Shown: positions 37,612 through 46,873 of the stretch, piece after piece | Layout: each line of letters opens with the position of its first letter | Numbering within the stretch: position 1 is the stretch's first letter | Source: Aliterella atlantica CENA595 | Lineage (GTDB): Bacteria; Cyanobacteriota; Cyanobacteriia; Cyanobacteriales; Chroococcidiopsidaceae | Direction of reading: 5' to 3' | Assembly: GCF_000952155.1 (NCBI RefSeq) | Contig: NZ_JYON01000003.1 | Coordinates: 186,001 to 250,000 of the forward strand | Length of the DNA: 64,000 nucleotides | Program-made: the position numbers and the translations under genes | The notes under the pieces: generated by a model | What the model saw: only the letters and a program-made list of their open reading frames with translations | Databases searched by the model: none | Told to the model about the DNA's origin: nothing

Positions 37612-38250
37612 TTAACGCCCTAAATCGTGGAGTTCTTTAATTGCTAAGGCACATTTTTGCGTCACAGCTTGCAATTCCAGCTTATCTGTAGAACTAGGCG
37701 CAGCGATCGCTTCACCAATCCTAACTGTAACGGGGACAGAATGAGGAATAGGCGAACCTCTATGCAAAATTCCTTGAGTTCCCCACAAACTAACTGGTAA
37801 GATGGACGCTTGCGCCTTAGCAGCAATCAGCGCTGCACCGAGTTTAGGTTCGGTAATGCGTCCGTCTGGGGTGCGAGTACCTTCTAAAAATAATCCCGTA
37901 GCCCAACCATTATCTAAAGACTTCAGCGCCGAACGGATAGCGCTACGGTCTGCTGCACCTCTACTTACTGGATAAGCACCATACAATTGAATTGCTTTAC
38001 CCAAAATAGGAATATCAAAAAGTTCCTCCTTTGCCATATAAGCCACAGGGCGACGTAAAGCACAAGAAAGAATCGGCGAGTCGAAGTGACTAGCATGATT
38101 GCTGACAACTACCAATGGTCCGCGCTTGGGGACATTTTCCACCCCATAAATGCGCCCTCGCAGGTAAAGATGCAGCGTAGGGCTAACAACTGACCATTTA
38201 AATAGGTGATAAAGAAACAGACTAATTGCTGGTTCGCGGCTTTTGCCCAT
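37612..38250 (-). CDS. plsC: 1-acyl-sn-glycerol-3-phosphate acyltransferase
   Basis: 212 residues. The acyl acceptor motif NHASHFDSP (HX4D) and the acyl-donor FLEGTRTPDG (EGTR) motif are intact, as in lysophosphatidic acid acyltransferases that make phosphatidic acid at the inner membrane. It is the last gene of the plsX-fabH-fabD-plsC group, 50 bases after fabD on the same strand, so it shares the operon's task of routing acyl-ACP into phospholipid. Confidence 0.92.
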   Translation of the reverse strand: MGKSREPAISLFLYHLFKWSVVSPTLHLYLRGRIYGVENVPKRGPLVVVSNHASHFDSPILSCALRRPVAYMAKEELFDIPILGKAIQLYGAYPVSRGAADRSAIRSALKSLDNGWATGLFLEGTRTPDGRITEPKLGAALIAAKAQASILPVSLWGTQGILHRGSPIPHSVPVTVRIGEAIAAPSSTDKLELQAVTQKCALAIKELHDLGR

Positions 38251-38300
38251 TTGGGAATAGGTTTGAGTTTTGAGTTGGATTTTTAGTAGGTTTAAGTTGC

Positions 38301-39182
38301 TTAGTTGGGTAGGTTTTCGATAGTGCTGATGTTTTCTAGGGCGATGTTGGGGCAGGTACGTTTGATTAGACCTGTTAGCACTGTCCCAGGACCGATTTCT
38401 ACTACTTTTTCGATACCTTCAGATGGTAAACGCTCGCAGATTTCGCGCCAGCGGACGGAACCTGTCATTTGCCCGATGAGACGCGCTTTTAGTACCTCTC
38501 CCTCTGTAGAGGGTTCGGGGTCTACGTTAGATAGTACCGGAATTTGAGCTTGAGCAAATTGGACAATTTCTAAAACTGCCTCAAATTGAGTTGCAGCTTG
38601 AGCCATTAAGGGCGAGTGAAATGCACCCGATACATTTAAAGGCACAGCCTTTTTTGCTTTTACTTTAGATAATATTGCTTCTACCGCTTCTGGAGTGCCA
38701 GAAATGACTACTTGAGCCGAACTATTGTCATTGGCTAGGACAACATCAGGAGTTTGAGCAATTTGCTCGTTTAATTGTTCGCGGTTAAAACCAATTAGTG
38801 CTGCCATCATGCCACCAGCAGCGCTATCCATCAATTCGGCTCTGTGCTTGACTAAACGCAACCCTGTCAGCCAATCAAATACACCAGCAACGTAGAGGGC
38901 TGTATATTCTCCCAAACTGTGTCCGGCGACTAAGTCGGGCTGACTTGAGCGATCGCGCGTTGCATCAGCTAATATACTCTCTACTACATACAAACAAGGC
39001 TGCGTATATACAGTACGAGATATTTTATCTTCTTGGCTTTGGCAAATTTCCGGCACAGACCAGCCCAAAACATCCTCAGCTTGGGCAAGCTTGTCTTGGG
39101 CTGCACTCAAAGTAAATAAATCGCTGCCCATCCCCACTGCTTGCGAACCTTGCCCTGGAAATACCCACGCTGTTTTAGTCAT
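38301..39182 (-). CDS. fabD: Malonyl-CoA:ACP transacylase
   Basis: About 293 residues. TAWVFPGQGSQAVGMG opens the domain and the nucleophile serine is in AGHSLGEYTALYVAG near residue 92; the catalytic histidine is in SGAFHSPLM. It loads malonyl groups onto ACP for fatty acid elongation in the cytosol. A TTG 27 bases upstream is in frame, but the ATG at 39182 gives the standard N-terminus. It is downstream of fabH by about 100 bases, which contain palindromic repeats. Confidence 0.95.
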   Translation of the reverse strand: MTKTAWVFPGQGSQAVGMGSDLFTLSAAQDKLAQAEDVLGWSVPEICQSQEDKISRTVYTQPCLYVVESILADATRDRSSQPDLVAGHSLGEYTALYVAGVFDWLTGLRLVKHRAELMDSAAGGMMAALIGFNREQLNEQIAQTPDVVLANDNSSAQVVISGTPEAVEAILSKVKAKKAVPLNVSGAFHSPLMAQAATQFEAVLEIVQFAQAQIPVLSNVDPEPSTEGEVLKARLIGQMTGSVRWREICERLPSEGIEKVVEIGPGTVLTGLIKRTCPNIALENISTIENLPN

Positions 39183-39257
39183 TGATTGGTTTTTAATTGT
39201 TAAAGTCAAATTTTATTTATCCGCCCGTGTAGAGACTTAGCACTGCTATATGAAGTG

Positions 39258-39280
39258 GAGACGTAGCACTGCTACGTCTC
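39258..39280. repeat. 23-bp palindrome overlapping the fabH stop
   Basis: Arms GAGACGTAGCA and TGCTACGTCTC around a single C. On the fabH strand it starts within the stop codon TAG. A degenerate second copy lies immediately beyond, at about 39228-39252, and a related palindrome is inserted in cobN at 8386. A half-copy occurs near 61663. Confidence 0.85.
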
Positions 39281-40272
39281 TACACACCCCATTGAAAAAT
39301 TACTGCCCCCCAGGTTAAACCCGCACCGAATCCTGATGCAGCAATAATATCGCCATTTTTGATTTGACCAGTACGCACTACATCATCCAAGGCTAAGGGA
39401 ATAGAGGCGGCGGAGGTATTGCCGTACTTAGCGAGATTGCTAATAATTTTATGACTGGGAATATTCATGCGATCGGCGACAGCATCGAGAATCCTTTGAT
39501 TTGCTTGATGTAGGAGCAACCAATCGATCGCATCTACGCTCAAGTTCGCTCTAAATAAGGCTTTGTCAATGACTTCTGGAACTTTTTGGACGGCAAAGCG
39601 ATAGATTTCTTTACCGTTCATGGTAATTGGTTGAAAATTCCCCTTCCCTACAGCCACACCAGGCATTAATTGTTGCGATTGAGGACTGTAGGATAAGTTA
39701 AGGGAGCTATTTTGCGTGCCGTCGCTTCTAATTTCAAAACCTAGCAAGCGATCGCTTTGATGCGCTTGCAGGACTACTGCTCCCGCACCATCGCCAAACA
39801 AAACGCAGGTACGCCTGTCTTGCCAATCTACCCAGCGAGACAAAACATCTGCGCCAATTAACACTACATTTTGATAAACGCCTGTTCTAATATATTGGGC
39901 AGCAGTAACTAGCCCAAATATAAATCCAGAGCAAGCCGCTGTTAGGTCAAAGGCAACTGCATTGATTGCTCCTAGTTGAGTTTGAATTTGACAAGCACTG
40001 CCAAATAAATCGTCGCTGGTAGAAGTTGCCAAGATAATTAAATCTACATCTAGGGGGCTAATCCCAGCCATTGCGATCGCCTCTTTTGCTGCGGAAGTTG
40101 CGATCGCGCTCAGTGACTCTGATGCTTGGGCTAGTCGCCTTTGGCGAATTCCCGTCCGCGAAGCTATCCACTCGTCAGAGGTTTCGACTAGCTGGCTGAG
40201 TGTCTCATTGTCCAAGCAAGTGCTTGGTGCTGCCGAGCCACTTCCTGTAATTGCTACACCTAAATTTTGCAA
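39280..40272 (-). CDS. fabH: 3-oxoacyl-ACP synthase III (KAS III)
   Basis: 330 residues, condensing acetyl-CoA with malonyl-ACP to start fatty acid synthesis. The nucleophile cysteine is in DLTAACSGF near residue 115; the histidine is in LLLHQANQRI and the asparagine in KYGNTSAAS. TTG start with GGGAG 8-10 bases ahead, giving the conserved MQNLGVAITGSG. The stop is part of a palindromic repeat. Between plsX and fabD in the lipid operon. Confidence 0.95.
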   Translation of the reverse strand: MQNLGVAITGSGSAAPSTCLDNETLSQLVETSDEWIASRTGIRQRRLAQASESLSAIATSAAKEAIAMAGISPLDVDLIILATSTSDDLFGSACQIQTQLGAINAVAFDLTAACSGFIFGLVTAAQYIRTGVYQNVVLIGADVLSRWVDWQDRRTCVLFGDGAGAVVLQAHQSDRLLGFEIRSDGTQNSSLNLSYSPQSQQLMPGVAVGKGNFQPITMNGKEIYRFAVQKVPEVIDKALFRANLSVDAIDWLLLHQANQRILDAVADRMNIPSHKIISNLAKYGNTSAASIPLALDDVVRTGQIKNGDIIAASGFGAGLTWGAVIFQWGV

Positions 40273-40331
40273 AATAATTCTCCCAACGTGAGGGGCAAAC
40301 TAGATATCAGGCGATTAATTAAGTTCATTCC

Positions 40332-41381
40332 TCAATCATCGCTATTTGCTTCACTACTACCAATTGCCGATTGTCGATTGTTGCGTTCTTGTGACTGGAT
40401 GCGCTCCAATACTTGATGGTCAATTGCTTCTTTTGCCATCCGAATTGCGTTAAAAATTGAAGGCGCTTGCGAACTACCATGACTGATAATGCAAATTCCC
40501 GCAACTCCTAATAACAACCCGCCACCATGTTCGGCATGGTCTACACGCTGCTTGATCCGTCTGAGGTTAGGCTTTAGGATTGCCGTACCAAGTTGACCGT
40601 GTAAGCCTTGAGGAAGTTCTTCTCGCAAAATTTGCAACATCACCTCGCCCACTGCTTCAGCAAACTTCAACAGCACGTTGCCTGTAAAACCGTCGCAAAC
40701 AATCACATCGAAACGACCAGAAAGCACGTCGCGCCCTTCAGCATTGCCAATAAAGGCGACTCTAGGATTTTTTTCTAGCATTTCGTGGACGCGAATTGAT
40801 AGGTCGTTCCCTTTACAAGGTTCTTCCCCAATATTCAACAATCCAACTTTTGGCTCGGAAATTCCTAGCACGTACTGACTGTAAACGCTTCCCATCACAG
40901 CGAACTGATCTAAAAATTTGGGGCGACAGTCAACATTTGCACCAACATCCAGAATTAACACTGGTTTACTAGCAATTGTGGGCAGTACCGCACCAATAGC
41001 TGGGCGATCGATGCCTTTGATTCGTCCCAAGCGCAACAGCGCTGCTGCCATTGCCGCGCCTGAATGCCCTGCCGATACTACAGCGTCGGCTTGCTGGCGC
41101 TTGACTAAATCCATTGCTACGTTGATCGAAGCTTTGGGCTTGCGCTTGATCGCACCCAAAGGCTCCTCATGCATTTCAATTGTCCCTTCGGCAGGTACAA
41201 TTTCTATTTGCCCTAAATTAGGCTGCGGCGGGAGGGCAGCTTGGATCTGCTGGGGGTCGCCCACCAGCAATATATCTACCCCTAATTCTTCTTTTGCTCG
41301 CAGCGCCCCTGTAATAATCTCGGCGGGGGCATGATCCCCACCCATGGCATCAATTGCGATCCGTGCGCGAGTAGCTCCCAT
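40332..41381 (-). CDS. plsX: Phosphate acyltransferase PlsX
   Basis: 349 residues. The N-terminal RIAIDAMGGDHAPAEI is diagnostic, with later LDVGANVDCRP and ICDGFTGNVLLKFAEAVGE. It converts acyl-ACP to acyl-phosphate, the donor for phospholipid synthesis, at the inner membrane. ATG start. It heads the plsX-fabH-fabD-plsC group. A short C-terminal extension (about 20 residues, QERNNRQSAIGSSEANSDD) seems unconserved. Confidence 0.95.
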   Translation of the reverse strand: MGATRARIAIDAMGGDHAPAEIITGALRAKEELGVDILLVGDPQQIQAALPPQPNLGQIEIVPAEGTIEMHEEPLGAIKRKPKASINVAMDLVKRQQADAVVSAGHSGAAMAAALLRLGRIKGIDRPAIGAVLPTIASKPVLILDVGANVDCRPKFLDQFAVMGSVYSQYVLGISEPKVGLLNIGEEPCKGNDLSIRVHEMLEKNPRVAFIGNAEGRDVLSGRFDVIVCDGFTGNVLLKFAEAVGEVMLQILREELPQGLHGQLGTAILKPNLRRIKQRVDHAEHGGGLLLGVAGICIISHGSSQAPSIFNAIRMAKEAIDHQVLERIQSQERNNRQSAIGSSEANSDD

Positions 41382-41606
41382 TGATTAAAGTTGTAGAAAC
41401 CTTCAAAATTTTACCAGATGCTTTCCAACATACTTGCAATCTTACTTTGAATTAGCTAGAGATTGGCAAACAAAATTGCCCGAAGTTGCGGTAATTTTAG
41501 TCAATAACGCTGTGTAATACGCTCTTTAGAGCCTGGAATTTTTTTTAGGGCGCTAAACTGTGATTGATTTATAGCGAGAAAACTACTTGCAAAAGAGGCA
41601 TAAACC

Positions 41607-42917
41607 ATGCTGCAGTTATTTGGTTCGGGGTTGCTTTCCTTGTGGCTGGATATGGCTGGGGTGAAAAGTCCAAAGTTCGATCCTATAGAAGCTCTATCAT
41701 TGCAAAGCAGCCCTAGTCTAGTCCTCGCTCCCGATCGCACGCCTGTGGGGGCGACGGTGGTACAGCAGTACATTGAGCAATTAAAAGCTGCAGGGCGAGT
41801 AGAGGCAAATCAGGGAGTATGGATACAGTCAGGACCGATTTTGCTGGCAAATCATCAGGGAACAGTGCCTTTGCCCGCTGCTTCGCTCACTAAAATTGCT
41901 ACGTCTTTAGCTGCTTTAAAAACATGGGGACCAGAGTATCAGTTTCAAACGCTAGTTAGCGCTACAGGTCCGATAAAAAATGGCGTATTGCAAGGAGATT
42001 TAGTCATTCAAGCTGGGGGCGATCCTTTTTTTGTATGGGAAGAAGCGATCGCTCTTGGTAACAGTTTGCAAGCAATGGGTATTAGCCGCGTTACGGGCAA
42101 TTTGATTGTCAGTGGCAACTTTGTCATGAATTACAAATTCAACCCTATAGCATCGGGGGAGTTGCTCAAGCAAGCTTTAAATGCCGCTAATTGGTCGCAA
42201 TTAATAGAAAATCAATATTTAACTTTGCCTCAAGGTACGCCGCGCCCGCAAGTTGCGATCGCAGGTTCGGTACAACTAGCAACTATAAATAACCCCAAAC
42301 AAATTTTACTTTTGCGTCATCGCTCTTTGCCGCTAGCACAAATTCTTAAGGAAATGAATGTCTATAGCAACAACGAGATGGCGGAAATGCTAGCTTACAA
42401 TCTAGGTGGGGTGCAGGTAGTACGAAGCAAAGCAGCGACTACAGCAGGAGTGCCAATCGCCGAAATTGAGTTAGTCAATGGTTCGGGCTTGGGGATGGGA
42501 AATCGCATTTCTCCGAGGGCAGCGTGTGCGATGTTGATGGCAATTCAACGGCAATTGTCACCTTACCAGTTAACTGTTGCTGACTTATTTCCCGTATCGG
42601 GACGCGATCGTCGAGGGACGTTACTAACTCGTCAAATTCCCTTACATACAGTAATTAAGACTGGTACGCTTAATGAAGTTAGTGCTTTAGCAGGAGTTAT
42701 GCCTACGCGCGATCGCGGTTTGGTGTGGTTTGCCGCAATTAACGGGGGATCGGATATCGAACGCTTCCGCCAAGGACAAGATCGGCTGTTGCAAAATCTA
42801 TTGCAGCAATTGCAAGTCGCCCCTAATCTTCCGGCTGCTATAACTCCTAGTTCGCTGCAAGATACTCCTGCACCTTTAGGGGCGGCTAGTCGCAATGAGA
42901 TTATGTACAAAGGCTAA
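41607..42917 (+). CDS. dacB: D-alanyl-D-alanine carboxypeptidase/endopeptidase (PBP4, S13)
   Basis: 436 residues. The active-site triad motifs are present: PAASLTKIATS (SxxK), YSNNEMAEML (SxN), IKTGTLNEV (KTG). It trims or cleaves peptide crosslinks in the periplasm. It begins at an ATG with a short hydrophobic N-terminus (LFGSGLLSLWLDMAG) that is a poor signal peptide, so export may be atypical. The insertion between SLTK and SNN is shorter than in E. coli PBP4. A short disordered tail ends the protein. Confidence 0.9.
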   Translation: MLQLFGSGLLSLWLDMAGVKSPKFDPIEALSLQSSPSLVLAPDRTPVGATVVQQYIEQLKAAGRVEANQGVWIQSGPILLANHQGTVPLPAASLTKIATSLAALKTWGPEYQFQTLVSATGPIKNGVLQGDLVIQAGGDPFFVWEEAIALGNSLQAMGISRVTGNLIVSGNFVMNYKFNPIASGELLKQALNAANWSQLIENQYLTLPQGTPRPQVAIAGSVQLATINNPKQILLLRHRSLPLAQILKEMNVYSNNEMAEMLAYNLGGVQVVRSKAATTAGVPIAEIELVNGSGLGMGNRISPRAACAMLMAIQRQLSPYQLTVADLFPVSGRDRRGTLLTRQIPLHTVIKTGTLNEVSALAGVMPTRDRGLVWFAAINGGSDIERFRQGQDRLLQNLLQQLQVAPNLPAAITPSSLQDTPAPLGAASRNEIMYKG

Positions 42918-43003
42918 TGCTGGAAAGCGCTCGTGCTGGTGCTTCCTGCGATCAAACAGACTTTACTTGCGATCGTTTTCCTTTGCTTGCGGGTAAAATC
43001 TCC

Positions 43004-44623
43004 TTAATCAGTGTCCAATTCTTGTAAACCGTTGTTCCGAGTTCTAAATTCTTCCACGTCAATTAATGAAAGATATTTCCTAATTAACTCTTCGTCAAAC
43101 TCGGCACGGCGATTCATTTTATTAAGCAAATCTCGTCGTCGCTCCAGCATTTCTAGGTAAATGGAGCGATAGCCTTTTAATGAATTTTGCCAAGCAAAAT
43201 CTGATTCTTCAAGTTGCCGATTGAAAAACCTCAGTTCGATTTCGAGCTTCGAGAACAGATTATCCAAGTATTCATTTCGCGATCGCTCTTGGCTGTATTT
43301 TTCTTCTAGGAATCGCAGCGAAGCCAGCGCTAATTTTTTTTGAATAATTATCTCCTGCTTTTGTTCGGGGATGATAGTGAATCTATCTTTGAGTTTCACT
43401 TTGCGGATCAGCAAAGGAAGCGTTAATCCTTGAAAAACCAGGGTCACTAGAATGACGATAAAAGTGATAAACAAAATCAGGTTGCGATAGGGAAACGGCT
43501 GTCCTTCTTGAGTGAGTATCGGGACGGAAAGTGCGGAGGCAAGCGATACCACGCCGCGCATTCCCGCCCAACCGAAAATCAGCGGACCTCTCCATCCTGG
43601 ATTAGGATCTGACACGGCGATAAAGCGGCTCATGAATCTCATCAAAACAGAAGTTCCTAACGTGCAAAGCAGCCGCGTCACGATCAGCACCAAAGAGATA
43701 ATTAATCCATACCAAATAGCACTACCTAAACTAATGTCTCCAAGCTGCCGGATGACAAACGGCAATTCGAGTCCGATGAGCAAAAAAATCAACCCGTTAA
43801 AGACAAAGACCAGATTATTCCATACATTTAACCCTTCAATCCGGCTTTGGTAACTAAGCATACTATTGCGCTTGCTGGATAAGAAGAGTCCACCACTGAC
43901 GACCGCTAGCACGCCCGAATAATGAAAGTGTTCGGCAAAATAATACATACAGTAGGGCGTAATCAGTGTTAAAACGATTTCTATGCTGGACGTTGTAGGT
44001 AATAAACGATGAATGCCGTAGAAAATCAACCCCACAAACAGTCCGATTGATATTCCCATTAAAATAACGAGAATGAAGTTGACTTCTGCTTCCTGAAGAT
44101 GGAACTGTCCTGTGAGGACTGCCGCCAAAGCAAAGCGAAACACGATCAGCGACGAGGCATCGTTAAGCAGGCTTTCGCCTTCAATAATGCTGACCAGCGA
44201 TTTCGGCACGTTTACCTGCTGCATGATAGTTGTTGCGGAAACAGCATCAGGTGGTGAGATAATGCCACCCAAGAGAAAGCCCAGCGCTAAAGTAAAACCT
44301 GGAATCAGCGCACTTGAGACAAAGGCGATCGCGCACGAAGTTAAGATGACGATGGGAAAAGCAAAACTGATGATTATCCCTTTCCATTTCCAGAACTCTT
44401 TCCACGAGACTTGCCATGCTGCTTCATAGAGCAGGGGTGGAAGAAAAACCAGGAAAACCAGTTCTCGATTGATGGTGATATTTGAAAACGGAGCAATGAA
44501 ACTAAGCGCGAGTCCGCCCAATACAAGCACAATTGGGTAAGCCAGTTGCAGCTTATTGGCGATCGCGACCAGCCCAAGAACGATTAAGATGATGTAAATA
44601 TATTGAATGAAAATGCCTTGCAT
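43004..44623 (-). CDS. Na+/H+ antiporter (CPA1 type)
   Basis: 539 residues: about 12 membrane helices followed by a charged, coiled-coil-like cytosolic tail of roughly 130 residues (KQEIIIQKKLALASLRFLEE to the end). Key stretches are GGIISPPDAVSATTIMQQVNVP and SLLNDASSLIVFRFALA (ND, ion-binding), plus WAGMRGVVSLASALSVP, all CPA1 features. It exchanges Na+ for H+ across the inner membrane. ATG start. It flanks the accessory island and runs leftward from it; a dehydrogenase remnant lies about 50 bases upstream. Confidence 0.92.
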   Translation of the reverse strand: MQGIFIQYIYIILIVLGLVAIANKLQLAYPIVLVLGGLALSFIAPFSNITINRELVFLVFLPPLLYEAAWQVSWKEFWKWKGIIISFAFPIVILTSCAIAFVSSALIPGFTLALGFLLGGIISPPDAVSATTIMQQVNVPKSLVSIIEGESLLNDASSLIVFRFALAAVLTGQFHLQEAEVNFILVILMGISIGLFVGLIFYGIHRLLPTTSSIEIVLTLITPYCMYYFAEHFHYSGVLAVVSGGLFLSSKRNSMLSYQSRIEGLNVWNNLVFVFNGLIFLLIGLELPFVIRQLGDISLGSAIWYGLIISLVLIVTRLLCTLGTSVLMRFMSRFIAVSDPNPGWRGPLIFGWAGMRGVVSLASALSVPILTQEGQPFPYRNLILFITFIVILVTLVFQGLTLPLLIRKVKLKDRFTIIPEQKQEIIIQKKLALASLRFLEEKYSQERSRNEYLDNLFSKLEIELRFFNRQLEESDFAWQNSLKGYRSIYLEMLERRRDLLNKMNRRAEFDEELIRKYLSLIDVEEFRTRNNGLQELDTD

Positions 44624-44675
44624 GAAGTGAATGTTGCAGAAAAGAGTAACATCTCTAACGACCTCCTACTCTCCT

Positions 44676-44819
44676 TTATATTAGGTGAGCCAGGTTATTT
44701 AAAGTCTTACCTTTGCTCGCTTCCCGACGATCGATTGCGGCATAAACACTGGGGACACTATCGAGATTGACGGTTAAATCGAGAACCGCAGAGGCATTGA
44801 TTCTACTCGATAAGCTCAA
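44676..44819 (-). pseudogene. Remnant resembling the C-terminus of a zinc alcohol dehydrogenase
   Basis: 48 codons without an intact start, preceded in frame by a stop. The translated segment contains LDLTVNLDSVPSVYAAIDRR and resembles the C-terminal nucleotide-binding edge of medium-chain dehydrogenases. It is most simply the tail of a deleted dehydrogenase gene. The match is by eye only. It borders the accessory island, which also holds an intact dehydrogenase. Confidence 0.45.
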
Positions 44820-44924
44820 TCACTGTTCGGTTGTATCATGCCGTTTTTGCTGACGCTCAACGCGGCGGAACAAAAAGCAAGCAGCTTTGTATTAGTCCTT
44901 TGCACCAATTAATCTGTCCAATTC

Positions 44925-45851
44925 TCATTGCTCTAAATTGCTACGTAGCCCAGCGATGTCACGATGCGGGGGAATACCGAATAGTTTTTTGTATTCTCGG
45001 CTGAAATATGACGGGTCTTCATAACCGACGCGGAAACTGGCGCTCGCTACGTCCATATTTTCGCCAAGCATCAGACGGCGTGCTTCCTGAAGCCGTATTT
45101 GTTTCTGGAACTGCAAAGGACTCATTGCTGTAACACTTTTAAAATGTTGGTGAAAGCCTGATACGCTCATGCCGAGTTCGCGGGCTGTATCTTCGATTTT
45201 CATCGGTCGATCGATGTTCTCGCGGATTTGCTTGACCACTCTGGAGATGCGCTGCGCGTCGCCTTCGGTGGTAATAAGCTGGCTAAGTCGTGTGCCCTGT
45301 TTTCCTTTCAAAAGCCGATAGACGATCTCGCGGATGATGAGTGGAGCGAGAAACTTCATTTCGTCTGGAGTATCAAATAGTCTCACCAATTTGACGACCG
45401 CTTCCAGTAAATCGGCATCAACTGGGCTGACATCCATCGCCTTGACTCCAGTGCCGCTTTTGAGTGTTTCGATGCCGGATTCAATCATCACCGCAGCCAC
45501 AAGCGCCGGATCGAGGTCTATCCGCAGATTCAAGTAAGGTTTTTCTTCAGAGGCTTCAACGACATTACTCATAATTGGCAGATCGAGGGTCGAGATTAAG
45601 TAATGACCGGAGTCGTAGTGAAATAATTCATCGTTCAAAAGCACATCCTTGCTGCCCTGGGCGATGACGCAAAAGGCAGGCTTCAGTACAGAAATTTCGC
45701 TCTCGGTCGGTTTCGACGATTGATAGATGAAAATGCCTGGAGACACTTCCAAAAGGCTGTTTTTGGGAGCGAGACGAATCATTCGTTCGATCAACTCTTC
45801 TCGGTTGATCTGCATCTTTCGCTGTTCAAATTCTGCTTCTTTTTGGCTCAT
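44925..45851 (-). CDS. AraC-family regulator with AraC_N sensor domain
   Basis: 308 residues. The N-terminal AraC_N domain (about 30-190: FCVIAQGSKDVLLNDELF, YLISTLDLPIMSNV) is followed by two helix-turn-helix motifs (ENIDRPMKIEDTARELGMSVSGF and LMLGENMDVASASFRVGYED). The second is the conserved FRVGYEDPSYFSREYKKLFG. It acts as a DNA-binding activator. It is divergent from the SDR gene (144 bases between starts), which it probably controls. About half of its sequence matches the second AraC gene at 52038. Confidence 0.9.
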   Translation of the reverse strand: MSQKEAEFEQRKMQINREELIERMIRLAPKNSLLEVSPGIFIYQSSKPTESEISVLKPAFCVIAQGSKDVLLNDELFHYDSGHYLISTLDLPIMSNVVEASEEKPYLNLRIDLDPALVAAVMIESGIETLKSGTGVKAMDVSPVDADLLEAVVKLVRLFDTPDEMKFLAPLIIREIVYRLLKGKQGTRLSQLITTEGDAQRISRVVKQIRENIDRPMKIEDTARELGMSVSGFHQHFKSVTAMSPLQFQKQIRLQEARRLMLGENMDVASASFRVGYEDPSYFSREYKKLFGIPPHRDIAGLRSNLEQ

Positions 45852-45994
45852 AAATTTACCTTAAACGTTTTGTTTCTGTTCAGCACGTTGCACGGCAATT
45901 TTTTGGAGAATTGTCCGGTTTTTTTCGATGACCGTCCTCACGCTATCCATTTTCACGCCCGCATAATTGAACTTATACAGCAGAGGATCTAAAG

Positions 45995-46762
45995 ATGATG
46001 GAAACGAAAGAAAATAAATTATTTAAAGACAAGGTTGCCTTTGTCACTGGTGGTGGAACAGGAATTGGAACTGCTACCGCGATCGCATTTGCAAAAGAAG
46101 GTGCCAGTGTAGCGATTGTTGGTTCGTCCGATCGACACCTTGAAGCGGGGCTAAATCGTATCAAGCAGGAAGGCGGAGAAGCGATCGCCATCAAGTGTGA
46201 CGTGCGACGGGCAGAAGAGGTCAAAGCAGCCCTCGATCAAACGATCGAGACGTATGGACGACTAGATTACGCCTGCAACAACGCTGGTATCGATCACGGA
46301 CCGGAGTTGCTGGCTGATGTCGCGGAAGACGAGTGGGATCGCATCGTAGACACCAACCTGCGCGGCGTATTTCTATGCATGAAGTACGAAATCCCGCTCA
46401 TTCTCAAGCAGGGCGGCGCGATTGTCAACATCGCGTCAGGTGCAGGGGTCAAAGGCTTTCCAGGAGCCGCCTACGTCGCCTCGAAGCATGGCGTAGTCGG
46501 GCTGACGCGGTCGGCGGCGCTGGAATACGCCACGCAGAACATCCGCATCAACGCGGTGTGCCCTGGCATCACCGACACCCCGATGATGGAACGCGTCACC
46601 GGTGGCACCGAAGAAGGTCGCCAGAAAGTCATCGCGCAGGAGCCGATTGGCAGGATGGGTAAGCCGGAGGAGATCGCCAACGCCGTCCTCTGGCAGTGTT
46701 CGGACGCGGCATCCTTTGCTGTCGGTCAGATTATGGTCGTTGACGGCGGACAAACAGTATAG
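45995..46762 (+). CDS. SDR-family oxidoreductase
   Basis: 255 residues, classical SDR. VAFVTGGGTGIGTATAIAFA binds NAD(P); CNNAGIDH and the catalytic S-Y-K set in IVNIASG and YVASKHG follow. C-terminal PEEIANAVLWQCSDAASF and GQIMVVDGGQTV are standard. It oxidises or reduces an alcohol/carbonyl, substrate unknown. The second half (about 46310-46760) is clearly G+C-richer than its surroundings and lacks HIP1 sites, while the first half has two, suggesting foreign or recombinant origin. Confidence 0.9.
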   Translation: MMETKENKLFKDKVAFVTGGGTGIGTATAIAFAKEGASVAIVGSSDRHLEAGLNRIKQEGGEAIAIKCDVRRAEEVKAALDQTIETYGRLDYACNNAGIDHGPELLADVAEDEWDRIVDTNLRGVFLCMKYEIPLILKQGGAIVNIASGAGVKGFPGAAYVASKHGVVGLTRSAALEYATQNIRINAVCPGITDTPMMERVTGGTEEGRQKVIAQEPIGRMGKPEEIANAVLWQCSDAASFAVGQIMVVDGGQTV

Positions 46763-46873
46763 GGATTTAAAAAGCTGTTGTTAGCAATAGATTCTTGGCA
46801 CCGAATGCAATCATTAGCATCAATGATTGCATTCGCAAAATAAAACAATAAATACACGGACACAATAAATACT

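Noticed and set aside
46333..46753. Several long frames on both strands inside the SDR gene
   Set aside because: The G+C-rich composition of that half of the gene creates long open frames by chance; only the SDR frame has domain motifs.
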